Of a stretch of 64,000 bases of DNA, positions 42,808 through 51,515 are shown piece by piece (position 1 is the first letter of the stretch; each line of letters begins with the position of its first letter). Origin of the DNA: Janthinobacterium sp. J1-1 (GTDB taxonomy: Bacteria > Pseudomonadota > Gammaproteobacteria > Burkholderiales > Burkholderiaceae_D). The stretch is from the NCBI RefSeq assembly GCF_030944405.1, contig NZ_CP132339.1, positions 5,022,001-5,086,000 on the forward strand. The letters are read 5' to 3'. Position numbers and translations under genes: made by a program. Below the pieces are notes generated by a model. The model did no database searches, was not told the origin of the DNA, and worked only from the letters and a program-made list of their open reading frames with translations.

Positions 42808-45800
42808 ATGTCCTTAGCCCTGAAAAAATCGCTCCCCAAGCCCGGCAACCGCTACGCGCTGCCCGCCCTGTATGGTTCATCCGACGCCTATGCGCTGGCA
42901 CTGGCCGCTTTGGAATTGAAGTCGCGCGGCCAGATGCTGGCCGTGGTGGTGGCACAGGCCAGCGACGGCCAGCGCCTGCTCGATGAAATACCGTGGTTCG
43001 GCGGCAAGGAACTGCGCTGCCATCTGCTGCCGGACTGGGAAACCCTGCCCTACGACGCGTTTTCGCCGCACCAGGACCTGGTCTCCGAGCGCCTGGCCAC
43101 GCTGCACGAAATCCGCAGCCGCCAGTGCGACGTGCTGATCGTGCCGGCCACCACCGCGCTGGTGCGCCTGGCGCCGCCCTCGTTCCTGGCGGCCTACACC
43201 TTCTTTTTCAAGAAGGGTGAAATCCTCGATGAAGCGCGCCTGAAGTCGCAGCTGACCCTGGCCGGCTACAGCCATGTGTCGCAGGTGATGTCGCCCGGCG
43301 AATACTCGGTGCGCGGCGGCCTGCTCGACCTGTTCCCGATGGGCTCAGCCCTGCCCTACCGGCTCGACCTGTTCGGCGACACCATCGAAACCATCCGCAC
43401 CTTTGACGCCGACACCCAGCGTTCACTCTACCCCGTGCACGAAGTGCGTTTGCTGCCGGGCCGCGAATTTCCGATGGACGAAGCGGCGCGCACCACCTTC
43501 CGCAGCCGCTGGCGCGAACAGTTCGAAGGCGATCCATCGCGCTCGGTGGTCTACAAGGACATCAGCAGCGGCATCGCCTCGGCCGGCATCGAATACTACC
43601 TGCCGCTGTTTTTCGAGGAGACGGCGACCCTGTTCGACTACCTGCCGCCGGACGCCTCGCTGGCCCTGGTGGGCGAGATCGACGCGGCCATCGGCCGCTT
43701 CTGGACCGACACGCAGTCGCGCTACCGCTTCCTGAAGGCGGACCGCGAGCGCCCGATCCTGCCACCCGAGTCGCTCTTCCTCGGCGACGAGCAGTTCTTC
43801 GCGCTGGCCAAGCCGAATGCGCGCCTGGCCATTACCAAGTCGAACGATGCGCTGGCGTCCGAACTGTCGGCGCCCTTGCCCAACATCGCCGTGAACCGCC
43901 GCGCCGACGACCCGCTGGCGAACTTGCGCAGCTTTTTGCTGCAGCCGGGCCGCAGGGTGATGGTCTGCGCCGAATCGAACGGCCGGCGCGAAACGCTGCA
44001 GCAGTACTTTGCCGAATACGACCTTCACCTCACGCCGGTGGAAGGCAGCGACGGCTTCCTGCAGTCCGACGCGAAACTGATGCTGGGCGTGGCGCCGCTG
44101 CATGCGGGCTTCGAGCTGTACACGGACGAAGGCAACCTGGCGTTCATCACCGAGACCGAGCTGTATGCGGGCTCGGGGCGCCGCGTCGGCAAGAAGAAAC
44201 AGGAAGGCGTGACCCAGGTCGAATCGATGGTGCGCGACCTGTCGGAGCTGAAGATCGGCGACCCGGTGGTCCACATCAACCACGGCATCGGCCGCTACAT
44301 GGGCCTGACCAGCATGGACCTGGGCGAAGGCGAGACGGAGTTTTTGCATCTCGAATACGCGAAAGACACCAAGCTGTATGTACCCGTGTCGCAGCTGCAC
44401 GTGATCTCGCGCTATTCGGGCGCCTCCCCCGAAGACGCACCGCTGCATTCGCTCGGTTCGGGCCAGTGGGAAAAAGCCAAGAAACGCGCGGCCGACCAGG
44501 TGCGCGACACGGCCGCCGAGCTGCTCAACCTGTATGCGCGCCGCGCGCTGCGCCAGGGCCATGCCTTCGAGTATTCCTCGCACGACTACGAGCGCTTTGC
44601 CGACAGCTTCGGCTTCGATGAGACACCGGACCAGGCCGAGGCCATCCACAACGTCATCAAGGACATGACCTCGGGCAAACCGATGGACCGCCTGGTATGC
44701 GGCGACGTCGGCTTCGGCAAGACCGAAGTGGCGCTGCGCGCGGCCTTTATCGCCGTCATGGGCGGCAAGCAGGTGGCCATCCTGGCGCCCACCACCCTGC
44801 TGGCCGAACAGCACGCGCAGACCTTTGCCGACCGCTTCGCCGACTGGCCGGTGCGCATTGCGGAATTGTCGCGTTTCAGGAGCGGCAAGGAGATCACGCA
44901 GGCGTTCAAGGGCATGGCCGACGGCACGCTGGACATCATTATCGGCACCCACAAGCTGCTGTCCGACGACGTGAAATTTACGCGCCTTGGCCTGGTCATC
45001 ATCGACGAGGAACACCGGTTCGGCGTGCGCCAGAAAGAAGCATTGAAAGCCTTGCGCGCGGAAGTCGATGTGCTGACCCTGACGGCCACGCCGATTCCGC
45101 GCACCCTGGGCATGGCGCTGGAAGGCCTGCGCGACTTTTCGATCATCGCCACGGCGCCGCAAAAGCGCCTGGCCATCAAGACATTCGTGCGCAGCGAAGG
45201 CGAAGCGATCATCCGCGAAGCCTGCCTGCGCGAGCTGAAACGGGGCGGCCAGATCTACTTCCTGCACAACGAGGTGGAGACCATCCAGAATCGCCTGGCG
45301 ATGCTGACCGAGCTGCTGCCCGAGGCGCGCATCGCCGTGGCACACGGCCAGATGCACGAGCGCGACCTGGAAAAAGTGATGCGCGACTTCGTCGCCCAGC
45401 GCTTCAATATTTTGCTGTGCACCACCATCATCGAGACCGGCATCGACGTGCCGACGGCGAACACCATCATCATGCACCGCGCCGACAAGTTCGGCCTGGC
45501 GCAGCTGCACCAGTTGCGCGGCCGCGTGGGCCGTTCGCACCACCAGGCCTATGCCTATCTGCTGGTGCACGATGTGCAGGGCCTGACCAAGCTGGCGCAG
45601 CGCCGGCTGGACGCGATCCAGCAGATGGAAGAGCTGGGCAGCGGTTTTTATCTCGCCATGCACGACCTGGAAATCCGCGGCGCCGGCGAAGTGCTGGGCG
45701 AGAGCCAGTCCGGCGAAATGACGGAGATCGGCTTCCAGCTGTATTCGGACATGCTCAACGAGGCCGTGCGTTCGCTGAAAGCCGGCAAGGAACCCGACCT

Positions 45801-46251
45801 GGCCGCGCCGCTGGCCTCGACCACCGAGATCAACCTGCACGTGCCGGCGCTGCTGCCGGCGGACTTCTGCGGCGACGTGCACGAACGCCTGTCGATCTAC
45901 AAGCGGCTGGCCAACTGCGCCACGCAGGACAAGATCGACGATATCCAGGAGGAGCTGATCGACCGTTTCGGCAAGCTGCCCGACCCGGTGAAAGCGCTGA
46001 TCGAGACGCACCGCCTGCGCATCGCGGCGAAAACCGTGGGCATCGTCAAGATCGACGTGCATGGCGAAGCGGCCACCCTGCAATTCATGGCACAGCCGCC
46101 GATCGACCCGATGCGCATCATCGAACTGATACAGAAGAACCGCCATATCAAGCTGCACGGCCAGGACAAGCTGAAGATCAGCGCCGCCATGCCGGACCTG
46201 GCGGCGCGCGTGACGCAAATCAAGACCACCATCAAGCAATTGACCGTTTAG
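42808..46251 (+). CDS. mfd: Transcription-repair coupling factor
   Basis: A 1147-residue ATPase that pushes stalled RNA polymerase off damaged DNA and recruits UvrA. The N-terminal UvrB-like domains start LPALYGSSDAYALALAAL. The CarD-like RNA-polymerase interaction domain is at about 475-545 (DLSELKIGDPVVHINHGIGRYMGL). The SF2 translocase has Walker A GDVGFGKTE (about 632-640), DEEH (733-736), LTATPIPRTL and GRVGRS motifs. The C-terminal TRCF domain (about 995-1100) is followed by a normal end. Full length, no disruption. The gene is alone with its promoter to the left; serB follows after 19 nt, so the two may be cotranscribed. Confidence 0.95.
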   Translation: MSLALKKSLPKPGNRYALPALYGSSDAYALALAALELKSRGQMLAVVVAQASDGQRLLDEIPWFGGKELRCHLLPDWETLPYDAFSPHQDLVSERLATLHEIRSRQCDVLIVPATTALVRLAPPSFLAAYTFFFKKGEILDEARLKSQLTLAGYSHVSQVMSPGEYSVRGGLLDLFPMGSALPYRLDLFGDTIETIRTFDADTQRSLYPVHEVRLLPGREFPMDEAARTTFRSRWREQFEGDPSRSVVYKDISSGIASAGIEYYLPLFFEETATLFDYLPPDASLALVGEIDAAIGRFWTDTQSRYRFLKADRERPILPPESLFLGDEQFFALAKPNARLAITKSNDALASELSAPLPNIAVNRRADDPLANLRSFLLQPGRRVMVCAESNGRRETLQQYFAEYDLHLTPVEGSDGFLQSDAKLMLGVAPLHAGFELYTDEGNLAFITETELYAGSGRRVGKKKQEGVTQVESMVRDLSELKIGDPVVHINHGIGRYMGLTSMDLGEGETEFLHLEYAKDTKLYVPVSQLHVISRYSGASPEDAPLHSLGSGQWEKAKKRAADQVRDTAAELLNLYARRALRQGHAFEYSSHDYERFADSFGFDETPDQAEAIHNVIKDMTSGKPMDRLVCGDVGFGKTEVALRAAFIAVMGGKQVAILAPTTLLAEQHAQTFADRFADWPVRIAELSRFRSGKEITQAFKGMADGTLDIIIGTHKLLSDDVKFTRLGLVIIDEEHRFGVRQKEALKALRAEVDVLTLTATPIPRTLGMALEGLRDFSIIATAPQKRLAIKTFVRSEGEAIIREACLRELKRGGQIYFLHNEVETIQNRLAMLTELLPEARIAVAHGQMHERDLEKVMRDFVAQRFNILLCTTIIETGIDVPTANTIIMHRADKFGLAQLHQLRGRVGRSHHQAYAYLLVHDVQGLTKLAQRRLDAIQQMEELGSGFYLAMHDLEIRGAGEVLGESQSGEMTEIGFQLYSDMLNEAVRSLKAGKEPDLAAPLASTTEINLHVPALLPADFCGDVHERLSIYKRLANCATQDKIDDIQEELIDRFGKLPDPVKALIETHRLRIAAKTVGIVKIDVHGEAATLQFMAQPPIDPMRIIELIQKNRHIKLHGQDKLKISAAMPDLAARVTQIKTTIKQLTV

Positions 46252-46270
46252 ACTTTTACCGCAGGCTACC

Positions 46271-47137
46271 ATGACCAATACCTCTTCCATGACCATGAAT
46301 CTGATACTGCAGGGCGTCGACGGCGACCCGGCGCGCCTCGAGCGCATCGCCGCGCTGGCCGCGCCGACCGGTATCACGCGCCTGGGACCGCATGCGCTGC
46401 GCTGCGAAAAAATCAGCTACTCCAAGGCGTTGCTGCCGACCATCGAGGTGGCGGCGCAGGCGGCGCAGCTGGACGCCACCTACCTCATGGGCCGGCGCAC
46501 GCTGAGCGAATTCAAGCTCGTCGCAATGGACATGGATTCGACCGTGATCACCATCGAGTGCATCGATGAAATCGCCGACATGCAGGGCCTCAAACCGCAG
46601 GTGGCGGCGATCACCGAAGCGGCCATGCGCGGCGAACTCGATTTCGCGGCCAGCCTGACCCAGCGCGTGGCGCTGCTCGAAGGCCTGGACGCCTCCGCCC
46701 TGCAGCGCGTCTACGACGAACGCCTGAAACTGTCGCCGGGCGCCGAAAAAATGCTGGCGGCCGTGAAAGCGGCCGGCCTGAAAACCTTGCTGGTGTCGGG
46801 CGGCTTCACCTTCTTCACCGAACGCCTGAAGGAACGCCTGGGCCTGGACTATACGCACGCGAATGAACTGGAAATCGTCGACGGCAAGCTGACCGGCAAG
46901 GTCATCGGCGGCATCGTCGATGCGGAAGAAAAACAGCGCACCGTCGAACGGGTCTGCAAGGAACTGGGCATCTCGCCGGCGCAGGCCATCGTCATGGGCG
47001 ACGGCGCCAACGACCTGAAAATGATGGGCATCGCCGGCCTGTCGGTGGCCTTCCGCGCCAAGCCCGTGGTGCGGGCCCAGGCCGACGTGGCGCTCAATTT
47101 CGTCGGCCTGGACGGCATCCTGAACGTGCTGTCCTGA
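46271..47137 (+). CDS. serB: Phosphoserine phosphatase
   Basis: A 288-residue HAD phosphatase that makes serine from phosphoserine in the last step of serine biosynthesis. Motif I is AMDMDSTVITIECIDEIAD (nucleophile Asp near 86), motif II LLVSGGFTFF, and motif IV MGDGANDLKMMGIAGLSVAF. A short ACT-like N-terminal domain (about 70 residues) precedes the catalytic part, as in proteobacterial SerB. The ribosome binding site is weak but the ATG is the only sensible start. It follows mfd by 19 nt and ends 9 nt before the convergent channel gene. Confidence 0.93.
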   Translation: MTNTSSMTMNLILQGVDGDPARLERIAALAAPTGITRLGPHALRCEKISYSKALLPTIEVAAQAAQLDATYLMGRRTLSEFKLVAMDMDSTVITIECIDEIADMQGLKPQVAAITEAAMRGELDFAASLTQRVALLEGLDASALQRVYDERLKLSPGAEKMLAAVKAAGLKTLLVSGGFTFFTERLKERLGLDYTHANELEIVDGKLTGKVIGGIVDAEEKQRTVERVCKELGISPAQAIVMGDGANDLKMMGIAGLSVAFRAKPVVRAQADVALNFVGLDGILNVLS

Positions 47138-47146
47138 TGCCGGGAA

Positions 47147-48604
47147 TCAGCCGCGCCCGAGCCTGAAAAACTCGCGGATGCGGTCCAGCATGCCCGGCGT
47201 TTCCGGCACGCCCGCAGGCGTGCCGGCCGGCCGCTGCAAGGCATCGTCGTTGATGCCGCGGCGGGCCTCGATCAATGCGGCAATTTGCCCGGCCAGCGCG
47301 GGATTGCACTGGAAGATGCCGGCCATGGTATGTTTGGCAACCTCGAATGTCACGCTCGCTTCTCGGGCGCGCACATGGGCCGAACGCGGCTCGCCGGTAA
47401 ACAGCGACATCTCGCCCACGCAGTCGCCCGGCCACAGGCGCGCCACCTCAAGCGGGCCATGCGGCCCATCGATGACGACGTCAAGACTGCCTTCCAGTAC
47501 CACGAACATGCTGTCGCCAGGGTCGCCCGCTGTCAGCAGCGCCTGGCCTGCGGCAAGGCGCGCCGTGACGGTATCGGCCGCAATCACGGCCAGCTCCGCC
47601 GGCGACAGCGCCGACAGGTAGCGCGCGCTGCCCAGCACGCCCATGCGCACCGCGGGCTGGTCCAAATGATGCTGGGCGGGGCCGCCATGGCGGCTCCACT
47701 CCACGTGCTCGCTGCGCGTGAGCGCAATGCCGGCCGCCTTCAGGAACTGCGCGCCATAGTGCAGCGCCATGTGGCTGTAGCTGCCTGGCGACCTGGCGCC
47801 CACTTCGACGAAATACACCATGCGGTAAGCGGCCACGCCGTCCTTCAGCGACGCCACCTGCACATACGGCGGCGGCTGCGCGGCCAGCACGCCATCGTGC
47901 ACGGCGCGCTCCAGGGCGTTGCCCAGGATCGCCAGCACCCGCGCGGTATCGTGTTCGGCGCCCAGCTCCAGCACGCAATCGTATTTGGACAAGGCATTGG
48001 GGCGAGAACGGTTGGTCACCATCACGCCGGCGAATTCGCCGTTCGGTATCAGCACGATATTGTCGGCGCGGTCGGCCAGCACCACGGTGCGCCAGGCGAA
48101 ATCGAGCACCTTGCCCGACATGTCGCGGCCACGATATTGCAGGTCGACCCAGTCGCCGACATTGATCGACGCGTCCAGGTGCAGCGCGATGCCGGAAAAC
48201 ACGTCGGCCACCAGGCCACGCAGGCCGAAACCCAGAATCAGGCCGATCACGCCCGAAGCGCCCAGCATGGCCGCCATCGAGACCCCGAACACCTGGTTCA
48301 GCACACCGCAAAAAAGCAGCCCATAGATCAGGAAGGTGACGATCTGCAGCGCCAGGCGCGGGATCCGCGTCGCTGGTCCCGCGCCTGAACGGCGCGCGGC
48401 CAACGCCCACATCAGCTGATCGGTGAGCATCGCCAGCGCAATCAGTTGCAGCAGCGGAATGCCGTGACCAACGAGCAGGCCAGCCGCCTCGCGCCCCGGC
48501 GCGCTCCAGCCGAACGGCGCGCCCAGTAATTCATTCGACACCAGCACCAGCAACACGCTGGCCACGACCAGCAATCCGCTCCTTGCCCAATACCTGTCCA
48601 CCAT
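47147..48604 (-). CDS. MscS-type mechanosensitive channel with cyclic-nucleotide-binding domain
   Basis: A 485-residue inner-membrane protein. Three to four transmembrane helices fill the first 150 residues, followed by the MscS pore helix and beta domain (MAAMLGASGVIGLILGFGLRGLVADVFSG, GDWVDLQYRGRDMSGKVLDF and the NGEFAGVMVTNRSRP segment). The last 145 residues are a CAP-type cyclic nucleotide-binding domain (LSPAELAVIAA, GDPGDSMFVVLEGSL, WPGDCVGEMSLFTGEPRSAHVRA, the latter close to the GE--L-----R-A phosphate-binding cassette). This fusion couples membrane tension or ion flow to cAMP or cGMP. The start at MVDRYWARSG has CGGAG upstream. Confidence 0.87.
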   Translation of the reverse strand: MVDRYWARSGLLVVASVLLVLVSNELLGAPFGWSAPGREAAGLLVGHGIPLLQLIALAMLTDQLMWALAARRSGAGPATRIPRLALQIVTFLIYGLLFCGVLNQVFGVSMAAMLGASGVIGLILGFGLRGLVADVFSGIALHLDASINVGDWVDLQYRGRDMSGKVLDFAWRTVVLADRADNIVLIPNGEFAGVMVTNRSRPNALSKYDCVLELGAEHDTARVLAILGNALERAVHDGVLAAQPPPYVQVASLKDGVAAYRMVYFVEVGARSPGSYSHMALHYGAQFLKAAGIALTRSEHVEWSRHGGPAQHHLDQPAVRMGVLGSARYLSALSPAELAVIAADTVTARLAAGQALLTAGDPGDSMFVVLEGSLDVVIDGPHGPLEVARLWPGDCVGEMSLFTGEPRSAHVRAREASVTFEVAKHTMAGIFQCNPALAGQIAALIEARRGINDDALQRPAGTPAGVPETPGMLDRIREFFRLGRG

Positions 48605-48778
48605 GATGCTCCGTCGTTGACAACCGCAGGCACGAATTTGCCTATCATCCATCGTAACAGCCGATCATGACGCCCTCATGACAGTGCGGTAGCAGGCCGC
48701 GCGCGCCCGAATTATTATATTCTTGCTATATTGCAAAATACCAAATCAGCCAGCCAGACCACCGTGAAAGACGCCCCC

Positions 48779-49507
48779 ATGCCGCCATCGCTCCCGCCCG
48801 ATATCGAACGCCATCTGCAGTTGTTTGTCGCCGCCGCACAAAACGCCTTCGGTTCCGATCTCGCCGCCGTGGTGCTGTTCGGTTCGGCCGCCGACGGCCA
48901 GCTGCGCGCCACTTCCGATGTCAACCTGCTGCTCCTGCTCAAGCACTTCGCGCCTGCATCGGCCGATGCCCTGCGCGCGCCGCTGCGCATGGCGCATGCC
49001 GCCATCGACCTGCAGGTGATGTTCCTGCTCGAGAGCGAACTGGCCGACGCCGCCGACGCGTTTGCCGTCAAGTTCAGCGATATCGTCGCGCGTCACAGGG
49101 TGCTGCTGGGTAGCGATCCGTTCGCCAGCCTGCACACCAGCCGCGAGGCCGTGCTGCGGCGCTTGCGCCAGGTGCTGCTGAACCAGCAGCTGCGCATGCG
49201 CGAACGGTATCTACTGGTCAGCCTGCATGAAGAGCAACTGGCCGCCGCCATTGCCGATGCGGCCGGCCCCCTGCGCTCGGCCGCCGCCTCGCTGGCGCAG
49301 CTGGACGGCCACCCGCCGCTACCCGGCAAGCAGGCGCTCGAAGCATTTGTCGATACCTTGCAGGACCCGGCCCTGCACACCGCCTTGCAGACCATGTCGG
49401 CGGCACGGGAAACGGCGCGCCTGGCGCCGGGTCTGGCCCTGCCGGCGTTCACCGGCCTGATGACGATTACCGAACGTTTGCGCGACCATGCGGAGCAGCT
49501 GCGGTGA
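48779..49507 (+). CDS. Nucleotidyltransferase-like protein, altered catalytic motif
   Basis: A 242-residue protein whose N-terminal part has the nucleotidyltransferase (pol beta-type) motif VVLFGSAADGQLRATSDVNLLLLL. Classical enzymes have G-S-x8-10-D-x-D; here the position of the second catalytic Asp is Asn (SDVNL), so catalysis may be lost or changed. The C-terminal 130 residues are helical, HEPN- or DUF-like. It is the first gene of a compact operon: its stop overlaps the GTG of the TIGR04222-type gene (GTGA). Upstream in-frame GTG and TTG starts exist; the ATG is chosen for its AAAG-rich spacing. Its role in the downstream MNIO system is unknown. Confidence 0.65.
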   Translation: MPPSLPPDIERHLQLFVAAAQNAFGSDLAAVVLFGSAADGQLRATSDVNLLLLLKHFAPASADALRAPLRMAHAAIDLQVMFLLESELADAADAFAVKFSDIVARHRVLLGSDPFASLHTSREAVLRRLRQVLLNQQLRMRERYLLVSLHEEQLAAAIADAAGPLRSAAASLAQLDGHPPLPGKQALEAFVDTLQDPALHTALQTMSAARETARLAPGLALPAFTGLMTITERLRDHAEQLR

Positions 49508-50421
49508 CCGGCGCCAATCCCTTTTACTGGACCGGGCCATGGTTCCTGGCCGCCTACCTGGCCTTCGGCCTTGTCGTGTACTACGGCGTGCGCGAACTGC
49601 TGCTGCGCCAGGAGCTGCGCAATCCGCATGCGCAGCTGACCCTGGCCGACGACCCGTACCGCATCGCCTTTTTGCGCGGCGGCGCGCTCGAAGCGGTCAA
49701 AATCGCCGCCATCGTGCTGGTCGACCGCGGCCTGCTGCGCGCCGATGGGCCGCTGCTGGAAACCACCAGCGCCGACAGCCTGCGCTTTGCCGGCCATGAC
49801 ATCGAACGCGACGTGCTGCGGCTGTACCTGGGCCGTCAGGGCCACAGCAAGGAACTGGCGGTGCAGGCCGACGCTTTCCCGTCCTGCCAGGCTTATTTGC
49901 AATCGTTGACGCAGCAGGAGCTGCTGGTCGGCGCGCCGCTGCTGCGCCGACGCGAACGGGTCACCTGGGTCGCGCATTATGTGCTGCTGACGGTGGCCCT
50001 GGTCAAGGCCATCATCGCGGTCAGCACCGGGCATTACAACCTGCTGTTCCTGGCGATCATGACGGCCGTATTTCTGCTGAAGCTGCGCGGCCTGCGCACC
50101 CGCAACACCAGCTTCGCGGCGCAGCGGCTGCTGTCCGACCTGCGCATGCTGTTCAGCCGCCTGAACATGCGCTCGTCACGCCTGCAGGCCGGCAACGGCA
50201 GCGCGGACATGGCGCTGCTGGCCGCCATTTTCGGCATCGGCGCGCTGCCGCTGTCCGTCTATGCGTATGTGGCCGAGCTGTACCCGCTACCGCGCCAGAC
50301 GTACAGCGGCGATTCGTCGTCCGGCAGCTCGGGCGACTCTTCGTCCGGTGGTGACAGCGGGGGTTCGTCCTGCGGCAGCGGCTGCGGTGGTTGCGGCGGT
50401 GGTGGCGGCTGTGGCAGCTGA
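49504..50421 (+). CDS. TIGR04222-type membrane protein with Gly/Cys-rich tail
   Basis: A 305-residue membrane protein. Hydrophobic helices lie at about 10-28, 158-177, 182-196 and 238-260. The first soluble part (PYRIAFLRGGALEAVKIAAIVLVDRGLLR) is the segment I associate with the TIGR04222 domain. After the last helix comes a 40-residue low-complexity tail of Gly, Ser, Asp and Cys: repeats of SGDSSSG, then GSSCGSGCGGCGGGGGCGS with four cysteines. The tail resembles a substrate region for the adjacent DUF692/MNIO enzyme. It begins at a GTG inside the previous stop, and the MNIO gene starts inside its tail-coding DNA. Membrane location implies modification at the membrane or after insertion. Confidence 0.75.
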   Translation: MTGANPFYWTGPWFLAAYLAFGLVVYYGVRELLLRQELRNPHAQLTLADDPYRIAFLRGGALEAVKIAAIVLVDRGLLRADGPLLETTSADSLRFAGHDIERDVLRLYLGRQGHSKELAVQADAFPSCQAYLQSLTQQELLVGAPLLRRRERVTWVAHYVLLTVALVKAIIAVSTGHYNLLFLAIMTAVFLLKLRGLRTRNTSFAAQRLLSDLRMLFSRLNMRSSRLQAGNGSADMALLAAIFGIGALPLSVYAYVAELYPLPRQTYSGDSSSGSSGDSSSGGDSGGSSCGSGCGGCGGGGGCGS

Positions 50422-51250
50422 CCGCGTCGGGCTTGGCTGGCGCGGCGAACTGGCGGCGGGCATCCTGTCCAACCTGGCACAGATCGATGTGCTGGAAGTG
50501 ATCGCCGACGATTATTACCGCGCCTCGCGCGCCGGCATGGATGCCCTGTGCAGCCTGGCGCGCCAGGTGCCAGTCAGCCTGCATGGAGTCGGCATGGGAC
50601 TGGCGTCGACCATCCCGGCCGAGCCGCGCCGGCTGCACGCGATGGCGCGCCTGATGCAAACCGTGCAGGCAGAATCGTGGTCAGAACACCTGAGTTTCGT
50701 GCGCGCTGGCGGGATCGAGATCGGCCACCTGGCCGCGCCGCCGCGCACGCCAGCCAGCGCGACCGGCGCCGTGGCCAATATCGCGCTGGCCAGCCGCATC
50801 GTCGGCAGCGCGCCGCTGATGGAAAATATCGCCACCCTGGTCGAACCGCCGGCCAGCACCCTGGACGAAGCCGAATGGCTGGCGCAGATCATCGAGGGTG
50901 CGCAAGTGCCGCTGCTGCTCGACCTGCACAATCTGTATGCGAACGCCGTCAATGGCGGCCAGGACCCGCAAGCACTGCTGCTGCGCTTGCCGCTGGCCAC
51001 GGTGGGCGCCGTGCACCTCAGCGGCGGCCACTGGATAGACGAACCGGGCGGCACGGGCCGTCGCCTGCTGGACGACCATCTGCACGACGTGCCGGCCGAA
51101 GTGTTTGAGTTACTGACGCTGCTGGCGCGCCATGCACCGCAGCCGCTGACGGTCATCCTTGAGCGCGACGGCAATTATCCGTCGTTCGAGCACGTGCTTG
51201 AGCAGCTGGCACTGGCGCGCGCCGCCTTGCGCGCAGGCAGAGCGGCATGA
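50411..51250 (+). CDS. DUF692 family multinuclear non-heme iron oxygenase (MNIO)
   Basis: A 279-residue DUF692 enzyme, TIM-barrel fold. Known members (MbnB, TglH, bufferin enzymes) bind two or three iron ions and oxidise Cys-containing peptides. Visible motifs in order: VGLGWRGELAAGI near the start, VIADDYY, VSLHGVGMGLAS (metal His), ESWSEHLSFV (metal His), APLMENIATL (metal Glu), LLDLHNLYANAVNGG, VGAVHLSGGHW, DDHLHDVP and ILERDGNYPSF. Conserved ligands appear complete. The start is GTG at 50411 (or 50402), inside the Cys-rich codons of the preceding gene; ATG starts are absent nearby. The 85-residue gene overlaps its stop by 4 nt. Confidence 0.85.
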   Translation: MAADRVGLGWRGELAAGILSNLAQIDVLEVIADDYYRASRAGMDALCSLARQVPVSLHGVGMGLASTIPAEPRRLHAMARLMQTVQAESWSEHLSFVRAGGIEIGHLAAPPRTPASATGAVANIALASRIVGSAPLMENIATLVEPPASTLDEAEWLAQIIEGAQVPLLLDLHNLYANAVNGGQDPQALLLRLPLATVGAVHLSGGHWIDEPGGTGRRLLDDHLHDVPAEVFELLTLLARHAPQPLTVILERDGNYPSFEHVLEQLALARAALRAGRAA

Positions 51251-51504
51251 GTTCGCCGGCGCTGGAAGCCTACCTGGCGAAACTGTACACGGACGACGCG
51301 CTGCGCCAGGCGTTCCTGGACGCCCCGCAGACGCAGTCCGTGCTGCATGGTTTGTCGCCGCAGGAAGCCGAGGCGATGGCGGCGATCGACCGCATCGGGC
51401 TGCAGATGGCGGCCGCCAGTTTTCAGCACAAGCGCGCCGCGCATGGCGCACACGCCAAGCAACAGCAAGGCTGGTGGCGCCGGCTGCTGGAACGCTGGCG
51501 CTGA
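51247..51504 (+). CDS. Small helical partner protein of the MNIO operon
   Basis: An 85-residue, mostly alpha-helical protein starting ATGA-overlapped with the MNIO gene. The segment LEAYLAKLYTDDALRQAFLDAP plus GLSPQEAEAMAAIDRIGLQMAAASFQHKR resembles the short N-terminal modules seen next to DUF692 enzymes and a Nif11/LigA-like helical domain; this is a resemblance only. The C terminus is basic and aromatic (GWWRRLLERWR), possibly membrane-interacting. A plausible role is substrate recognition or enzyme partner, in place of the DUF2063-type partner found in bufferin operons. No homology can be proven here. Confidence 0.6.
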   Translation: MSSPALEAYLAKLYTDDALRQAFLDAPQTQSVLHGLSPQEAEAMAAIDRIGLQMAAASFQHKRAAHGAHAKQQQGWWRRLLERWR

Positions 51505-51515
51505 GCTGACCTCGA

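Noticed and set aside
43423..46377. 984-codon open frame on the minus strand opposite mfd
   Set aside because: Rich in His, Arg and Gln and without any domain; a mirror of the GC-rich codon use of mfd.
50261..50410. N-terminal extension of the MNIO protein
   Set aside because: It is the Gly/Cys tail DNA read in another frame and gives an Ala/Arg/Val run without resemblance to DUF692.
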